Assembly (NCBI GenBank): GCA_030698405.1
Contig: JAUYMU010000104.1
Span: 1 to 39,888 of the forward strand
Reading direction: 5' to 3'
From: Bacteroidota bacterium
Lineage (GTDB): Bacteria > Bacteroidota > Bacteroidia > Bacteroidales > Prolixibacteraceae
DNA: 39,888 bases
Under the pieces are notes generated by a model. It ran no database searches. It saw only the letters and a program-made list of their open reading frames with translations, and was not told the DNA's origin. Made by a program: the position numbers and the translations under genes. Below are positions 34,390-39,888 of this stretch, one piece after another. The first letter of the stretch is position 1; each line of letters begins with the position of its first letter.

Positions 34390-34974
34390 TTACTTACTTA
34401 AAACTTTATTAATCATCTCTAAATGATTTTTGCCTTTTTCCAATAAGTTGAAACTGTGATTGCTTAATTCCCATTTTTTAACCAATAACCTGAATGATCC
34501 CATCGCGATTAAAGCAAGATCTTTTTCATCAATGTCTGTTCTAATATTGTTTTCATTTTGCCCCTTCAAGATAATAGTTTCAATGGTATTTGTGTGAAGG
34601 GTTACAATTTCATTTATTTTGGATTTTAGTGTTTCATCATTCTTGAAAATTTCTTCTGAAAAAATTACTGAAACCATTGAAGGTGTTTCCGAAAACAAGT
34701 CCAACATTCTTGAAAACAGAAAATCCAACTTTTCGGTTGCTACTGCATTATAGTTTTCAACTATTTCGGAAAGCATAATTGCCATTTCTTTAAAATTATT
34801 CAGAACACCCAGTATGATGTCTGATTTGCTGGTAAAGTGCCTATAGATTGCCGGCTCTGAAATTCCAATTTCTTTCGAAATATTTTTAATGGTTAACCCT
34901 TGAATTCCCTTTTTTCCAATAAGTTCCAAAGCTACAAGCAATATTTCTGTTTGTCTGTCTGTCTGATTATTCAT
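34390..34974 (-). CDS. TetR-family repressor of the RND operon
   Basis: A 194-aa protein with an N-terminal helix-turn-helix (GIQGLTIKNISKEIGISEPAIYRHFTSKSDI) and a C-terminal ligand-binding helical domain. It is the first gene of the RND operon. A perfect 20-bp palindrome lies 28 bases upstream, between and over the promoter boxes, so autorepression of the whole operon is the simplest reading. The inducer is unknown. Confidence 0.9.
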   Translation of the reverse strand: MNNQTDRQTEILLVALELIGKKGIQGLTIKNISKEIGISEPAIYRHFTSKSDIILGVLNNFKEMAIMLSEIVENYNAVATEKLDFLFSRMLDLFSETPSMVSVIFSEEIFKNDETLKSKINEIVTLHTNTIETIILKGQNENNIRTDIDEKDLALIAMGSFRLLVKKWELSNHSFNLLEKGKNHLEMINKVLSK

Positions 34975-34997
34975 GTTGCATTTATTTTATTTTCTGA

Positions 34998-35028
34998 CAA
35001 AGTTAGTTAATATTAACTAACATGCAAA
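34998..35028 (-). promoter_or_regulatory. Consensus Bacteroidota promoter of tetR/RND operon
   Basis: On the minus strand TTTG (35028-35025), a 19-base spacer and TAACTTTG (35005-34998) match the TTTG-N19-TAnnTTTG consensus in full. Transcription would start near 34991, 17 bases before ATG 34974. Confidence 0.75.
35002..35021. promoter_or_regulatory. TetR operator candidate, 20-bp perfect palindrome
   Basis: GTTAGTTAATATTAACTAAC is identical on both strands. It fills the spacer and overlaps the -7 box of the tetR promoter, the position expected for steric repression by the TetR protein encoded next to it. Confidence 0.72.
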
Positions 35029-35056
35029 TAGGAAATTACATTTTAACATTTCTTAA

Positions 35057-35692
35057 TCATTTTTTTTCGAAGTAGTTCACTGAAAGTGTTGAAAAATCGT
35101 AATGATTTCCCGGTTTCCATCCCTGCTCTTTTAAAATTCTTTTAAGCTCACGGTTTACCATTCCATGGGCTACAACAATCGTTATTTCATGCGTGCCTGT
35201 ATATTCCATTAACTTTTGTGAATAAACCCGGAGCTCCATTTTGCGGCACTGGTAATTCTCCATTTCCTTACCGTTTATTCCCATCATCCATGTTACACGC
35301 GAAATGAGTAACCAAACTTTAACTGGCAGTTGAACCGCCGGAAACTTTACAACCGGGTAGTCGAGCTCTGCAAGAACACTGTCTGTTTTAATTACCACGC
35401 TTTCCCCAAATATTATTGAAGCCGTTTCTGCCGCTCTTTTAAGCGGACTGCAAAAAACTGTATCCACGGTTTCGAAGTTTTCGATTTTTTTTTTGATTTC
35501 GTTGGCATTGAAATTCCGGATTGGCGACCGATTGTATTGCTTTTTGTATAAATGCGCAGCTTTTGAATTTCCCCAACCGGGGTTTTTAAGGTCAACCTTA
35601 GCGTGCCTGATTAAATATATTTTTGAGGAGGGCTGACTTTTACCCGGTAATATCAGTGCTGCAAAAAGCAGAAAAACAAAAATCTTTATCAT
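35057..35692 (-). CDS. Exported histidine phosphatase-family protein
   Basis: A 211-aa protein from ATG 35692 with a signal peptide (MIKIFVFLLFAALILPGKSQ). It is of the phosphoglycerate mutase-like/histidine phosphatase fold: the catalytic LIRHAK near 30, the second arginine region FCSPLKRAAETA, an acidic residue in LAELDYP, and the second histidine in VVAHG. It probably removes phosphate from a periplasmic substrate. It begins 2 bases after the stop codon of the large upstream gene, so the two are likely co-transcribed. The longer upstream frame overlaps that gene and is not used. Confidence 0.82.
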   Translation of the reverse strand: MIKIFVFLLFAALILPGKSQPSSKIYLIRHAKVDLKNPGWGNSKAAHLYKKQYNRSPIRNFNANEIKKKIENFETVDTVFCSPLKRAAETASIIFGESVVIKTDSVLAELDYPVVKFPAVQLPVKVWLLISRVTWMMGINGKEMENYQCRKMELRVYSQKLMEYTGTHEITIVVAHGMVNRELKRILKEQGWKPGNHYDFSTLSVNYFEKK

Positions 35693-35694
35693 GG

Positions 35695-38600
35695 CTAAAA
35701 CTGGTAGTTTACAGAGAAATTCACAAGCTGATCCTCGCTGCTGATTGCATAAGAAACATTTAGTGTGGCCATATCGAAGGGCGAAAACCAAAATCCAATG
35801 CCTGTGCCATTGTGCCAGCGTTTTGAGTTTTCACCTTCCAGCCAAACCCGACCCGTGTCGTTAAAGAATAAAACCCCAATAGTTCCATTCATAAGATAAG
35901 TTTGAAACTGTTTCATCCGTACCCTGATTTCAGCGTTTAAATAAAGGCTTGCATCTCCATAGAAACGGGTTTCGCGGTAAGCTCTTAAATTCTCTTTGTT
36001 TCCAAGTTTTGCCGCCTCGTGAAAAGCATAATTGCCAAAAAGTTTTTCACCACCCGCCCGAAGTGCATAAACAACCCGCGGCCTCTGCGAAAAACTCAGG
36101 TGGGTAATCCAATCGCCCGAAAGTTTAAAAAAATCATCGGTTCGCTGATTAAGCCCGGCAAAATAACCAGCCTGCGTTTTTATTTGCGTTCCACGGGTTG
36201 GAAACGCGGTACTTCCGGCGAATTCAGTTTCTGCTTTCTCTTTTTGCCCGACACCGGTATTTAATGTGTATTTAAAATAAATACTGGCATAGGAATGTGC
36301 CAACAAATCGTTATCGCTAAGGTTATTAGAGGGAAGAGATATAAACCTGTCGGGAGTCGCCTCTGCATCTGCAAACAAATACCGGATTCCCGGGCCGGCT
36401 TTATGAACTTCATTGTTGTCAATCCATTTTAAAAAATCCAACTGGACAAAACTCCGTTTCATCCGCAAACGGTAAAAATCGATGTTGTTTGTATCTGAAT
36501 TCCATGTGGTCTCATTACCCATTCCAAAATAATTTCCGGCATAAGTGCCTGAGTTGTACCCAGCGTTGAAATTAATGTCGAAATGCCGAAGAACGTAACT
36601 GTTACGAGCGTTAAACCGGAGGTTATAAGAATGGGTTGCCAGTGCATAATTTCCCAGGATTTCGTACCTGCGTTTTTGGTAGCGCGAATATTTGGTAAAA
36701 ATGGGACCTCCTCCAATATATATTCCATCATCAGGATTAAAACCGGAATAAATTCCCGGATACACAATATCGTATTCAAAATTTTCCCGGTCGTATTCTA
36801 ATAGGTCTTTATCAAATTTATTTTTTATTCTTCTCTGGGTTCCTTTGCTAACTGTTGTGCTTTTTTTGTCATAAAGAGAAACACCTTCCTGTACACTTAA
36901 ATTAAAGCCGACCACTTCATCATTATCTTCGCCCCCAATAATTTTTAATTTGATGTTGCCTGAACTGAATCCGTGCTTTTCAAACCGGTCGTTTCCCTGC
37001 AATCCATACAGGTTGATTATTTTGGTTTCGTCATTAATAAATTTTCGGTCAAAAAAATAATCTCCTTTTTCTCCGTTGTTCAATAATTTATACCCTCTAA
37101 TTTGCAGATTTTCATAGCCGTAAATAATTTCAAGAAAGTCATTTTTATTGGTTCCGAAAATGTTTACTTCTTTGGCAAGCGACAAGTATAATTTACGGGC
37201 CATCGTTTCCAGGTTATCCAGACGGCTTTTTAAAATCTGTCCGGTTTCCTGGCCGCAAATGGAATAAACTTCAGGTGGGAAGGCCAAAATTGTCGAATCA
37301 ATTTTACCATTGCCAAGCAGAATTTTTAAGGTATCTATTTGGGAAAGCCAGTCGCTCCAACTGCAATTGGTTAAAAAAGTACGGTCGAAATAACGTGCGT
37401 TAAACGATTGTCCATCCATGTTTTCTGTCATTTCGTCGAAACCCTGAATTTTTGGAAGCAACCATTTTCGTGCGCTTATCCAGGGCAATATTCCTTCGTT
37501 TAAGAAAAATGCCTGATCGCGGTCGCGGGGAATCGGTTTATAAATTGTTTTATCGTTTTGCTCAATTCCAGCCCATCTCCACTGGTCATCGTGCCGGTCC
37601 CAATCGTTGATAAGAATATCGAAAAGACGGGCACGAACCACGGCATTTTTATCGAAGGTATAATTATGGTTTTTGGTAATTTTCTCCACAAGGTCTTCGG
37701 TTGAAATAATTTTTGCAGAAATTCCGGCACTTTCATTCATCCGGTAATCGTTATCGGGCCGTTCTTCAAAAAGAAAAAGTTGGTTTGCTACATCGTTTCT
37801 GTAAATACCAAAACGCGGGTCATCTGGCACATAAAATATTTCGGGGTTTGTGTGTAAAACCCGGGCCTGGTTGGCAAGCCTTGCCACAACAGGCGCTACA
37901 TAAGGGTTTGAAGCTGAAATCTGGTCTTGTACGATATCAACCGCAAAAGTATTTCGCAGCTCTTTTGGCAAGGCTCCATCCACATTTTTATCGACTGATC
38001 GAAGCACATATTGCGCACCATTGGCATCTTCAAGCCGCAACGAATAGGTTTGTTGCCCGCCGCCACGTTTTATAATTCTCAGCCCGCCATTTTTACTCCC
38101 AATGTCGAAAACCGGAAATTTCACCGGTGTTTCCCACACATCGCGGTAATTCTTACCCAGCCATTTGTATTTTGATTGCGAAATTTTGTACCGGCTGCTG
38201 GCAATTTTGCTTACACTGTCGGGCAACAAAAGGTTTTCGGCTGTGCTTTGTTTTTCAGCCGACAAAGTTTTATTGTAAATTATTTTATTGAAAAGAACCT
38301 CCGTTCCACTGGAAAAAGTTAATGAACATTCGCCGTTGGTGTTAAAATCAAGCCGGGCAAAACCGGTTTGACTGGCGCCAAATTCAGCAAGATTTTTTCT
38401 CACATATTCCGGCTTGCCCCATGCTCCGGAAATAACAAAATGCGACTTTTTATATTGAAAATACTGCAAATTGGCTTCACCGCCCGAAACATATAAAACA
38501 TCGGGATATTTTTCAAGAATGGAAAGGACACCATTTCGGAATCCCCTGAAATCAGGATGTTGGTTGTCGATATTTGTACCAGGCAATTTTCTGAAGAAAG

Positions 38601-39207
38601 TTTTAGGAGTTTCAAGCAACCATTGTTTTAGCGAAAAATAACCACTTGTATTCCCAAAACTTTTTAATGAATGAGAACCTGCTAAAACAACATGTTTTGA
38701 CGAATAATTCCGGCGAATGGCATCTTCAATCTGTAACAAAACATCGGATTGAGATTCGATGCCGCACTTGTTGAAACGCCTGTCGAATTTATGTACCCAC
38801 CAATACGTATCGAGTAAAATTACCACTACATGTTCATCCAAAATAATTTCTTTTGGCCCCGGACAGGCAGCTTCAGGAAGATATACCGGCATTTCGAATT
38901 TCTCTGGCAATTCAGTCTCCAACTGAATGAGGAATTCTTTCCCGTTGCCCGTGCCATTCAACCATTCTGCCTTTCCCGGAGCAATTAAAATTGGAATTTC
39001 AGAATCAGTACCATCAACAGGCAATTGTGGGTTTCCTTTGCTATTGATGGTATTTCCGGTAAATAAACAAGCAATGTTGTTTGATTCGTTCAATTGTTTT
39101 TGCCATTCGGCCCGCAAAGAACTGTCGTTGAGTTCATCGTTTGTGTTTCCGGTAATCAGGATGCTGAAACAATCAGTCTGCTGCGCATAAATATTGCTGC
39201 TAAAGAA
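35695..39207 (-). pseudogene. Phosphoesterase-like / outer-membrane barrel fusion, 5'-truncated
   Basis: A frame of about 1170 codons, open from after the TAG at 39208-39210, with no ATG or GTG near its beginning. The first codons read FFSSNIYAQQTDCFSILITGN, like the end of a signal peptide followed by the first phosphoesterase strand, so the true start is missing. Counted from TTG 39117: residues 1-240 are a calcineurin-like phosphoesterase fold with LLDTYWWVHKF and SGGEANLQYF; the middle (about 310-600) has a kinase-like NDWDRHDDQWRW and PIPRDRDQAF; the end (about 770-1140) is a BamA/surface-antigen beta-barrel. The metal-binding residues expected in the phosphoesterase part are replaced. 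Translation from TTG 39117 or ATT is possible, but export would then be doubtful. Confidence 0.7.
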
Positions 39208-39208
39208 C

Positions 39209-39368
39209 TAACATTTCGGAGGATCTAAATGCTTGATAATCAGCATTTGCATATTATTATTAAATAACGTTAAATATCTGATATTTAATGAATTAAATTT
39301 ACTAAAAAGTTGCATATTTCGACATAAGTCACTATATTTGAAGTGATTATAAACAAAAGTCGTAAAAT
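39209..39368. other. AT-rich junction between the broken gene and the transposase
   Basis: 160 bases with no gene. It contains the near-palindrome TTAAATATC-T-GATATTTAA (39270-39288) and two TTGCATATT words (39247-39255 and 39311-39319). It probably includes the left end of the insertion element, but terminal repeats could not be defined without the other end. Confidence 0.4.
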
Positions 39369-39888
39369 ATGAGAAATATGCAACACAACAAAAGTATAAC
39401 TAATTTTTCAGAGATAGGAGTATTTGCAAAGGATTCTGAAACGCTTTCCAGTACCTTGTCGGAAGTTATAGGTAAATTCAAGTTGAAAAGTCATCTTGCC
39501 ACTTTCGATGCATTAAAAAGCAAGGGATTGGCAATTTCAAGCATCGTAAGTGTTTTAACATTGTTGCCCTTTTATGGTGTGTCAAGCGTTTATGCGTTTA
39601 TTAAAAATGGAATTAAGGCGTCTGATATTAGGGGTAAGAAGGACGTATATTACGATGTGAAGAATAATGAGTTCATCGATTGGCGAACGCTGCTGTTGTT
39701 ACACGCTAAACGTTTTCGATACCTGATGTTACAAAATCAGAATACTTGCCGTCAAGCCTGCTCTTTTGGGTACAAAGTAACTTATCTTGGAATGCTGCGG
39801 TTTCTGGAAATGATTACCCAGTCACGAATCGATGGAACCTTTGTAAAACAAATCAACAAGTTCGAAAAAACAGATATTCTCATCCTCG
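39369..39888 (+). CDS. Chimeric transposase fragment (DDE/IS4-like N-terminus, IstB-like continuation), partial
   Basis: A frame opens at ATG 39369 and runs off the window (173 codons). Residues 1 to about 122 resemble the N-terminus of Bacteroidota DDE (IS4-type) transposases: FSEIGVFAKDSETLSSTLSEV, IGKFKLKSHLATFDALKSKG, LPFYGVSSVYAFI, DVKNNEFIDWRTLLLLHAKRF. From about residue 125 the text changes to an IstB-like ATPase segment of IS21 elements: RQACSFGYKVTYLGMLRFLE, IDGTFVKQINKFEKTDILIL, where Walker B would follow. The two parts are in one frame with no stop. It reads as a deletion or insertion junction between two elements. Family names are from memory of motifs. Confidence 0.65.
   Translation, partial: MRNMQHNKSITNFSEIGVFAKDSETLSSTLSEVIGKFKLKSHLATFDALKSKGLAISSIVSVLTLLPFYGVSSVYAFIKNGIKASDIRGKKDVYYDVKNNEFIDWRTLLLLHAKRFRYLMLQNQNTCRQACSFGYKVTYLGMLRFLEMITQSRIDGTFVKQINKFEKTDILIL

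Noticed and set aside
34940-34970. TCTG tetranucleotide run near the tetR start as a phase-variation tract
   Set aside because: Only about three tandem copies, too few to expect slipped-strand switching.

Overview
The window reads as chromosomal DNA of a Bacteroidota bacterium, most likely of the Bacteroidales/Marinilabiliales type. The evidence is a type IX secretion C-terminal domain on a CotH protein, a TonB-dependent receptor paired with a DUF4249 lipoprotein, promoters of the TTTG-N19-TAnnTTTG type, A-rich ribosome binding regions without a clear Shine-Dalgarno, and a leuA-leuC-leuD-(second leuA-like)-leuB order. No rRNA, tRNA or CRISPR array was seen.

Layout. 1-2.4 kb: a 36-residue membrane peptide, a membrane fatty acid desaturase and a membrane-anchored LytTR regulator, all on the minus strand. 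2.6-8.9 kb: three exported proteins on the plus strand (multidomain CotH/lamin-tail T9SS cargo, a PD40 propeller protein, a DUF1080 protein). 9.0-17.3 kb: the leucine / citramalate-type isoleucine operon, opened by a Leu/Ile-rich leader peptide with mutually exclusive antiterminator and terminator hairpins. It continues with leuA, leuC, leuD, a citramalate-synthase-like gene, a SAM methyltransferase and leuB. Every gene junction in this operon holds a structured intergenic repeat.

17.4-24.9 kb (minus strand): an operon running TolC, lipoprotein adaptor, FtsX-type ABC permease, LolD-type ATPase, TonB-dependent receptor, DUF4249 lipoprotein. 25.0-28.3 kb (minus): a tight cluster running DUF2141, outer-membrane phospholipase A-like barrel, TetR, CmoA-like carboxy-SAM synthase, ICMT-like membrane methyltransferase. 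28.4-35.0 kb (minus): a TetR-controlled tripartite RND pump (TetR, TolC, adaptor, RND permease) with a four-helix-bundle (S23/IVS-type) gene lodged between adaptor and permease. A perfect 20-bp palindrome lies inside the tetR promoter. 35.1-39.2 kb (minus): a histidine phosphatase preceded by a large phosphoesterase/outer-membrane-barrel fusion. The phosphoesterase part has apparently lost its metal ligands and its coding start is broken. 39.4 kb to the end: a transposase fragment that switches in frame from a DDE (IS4-like) N-terminus to an IstB-like segment and runs off the window.

Most noteworthy: the leucine attenuator; the systematic repeat occupation of the leu operon, with one compensatory base-pair change between copies and repeats that supply the ends of coding sequences; the CmoA / membrane methyltransferase / phospholipase cluster; the degenerate phosphoesterase-barrel fusion; and the chimeric transposase reading frame.
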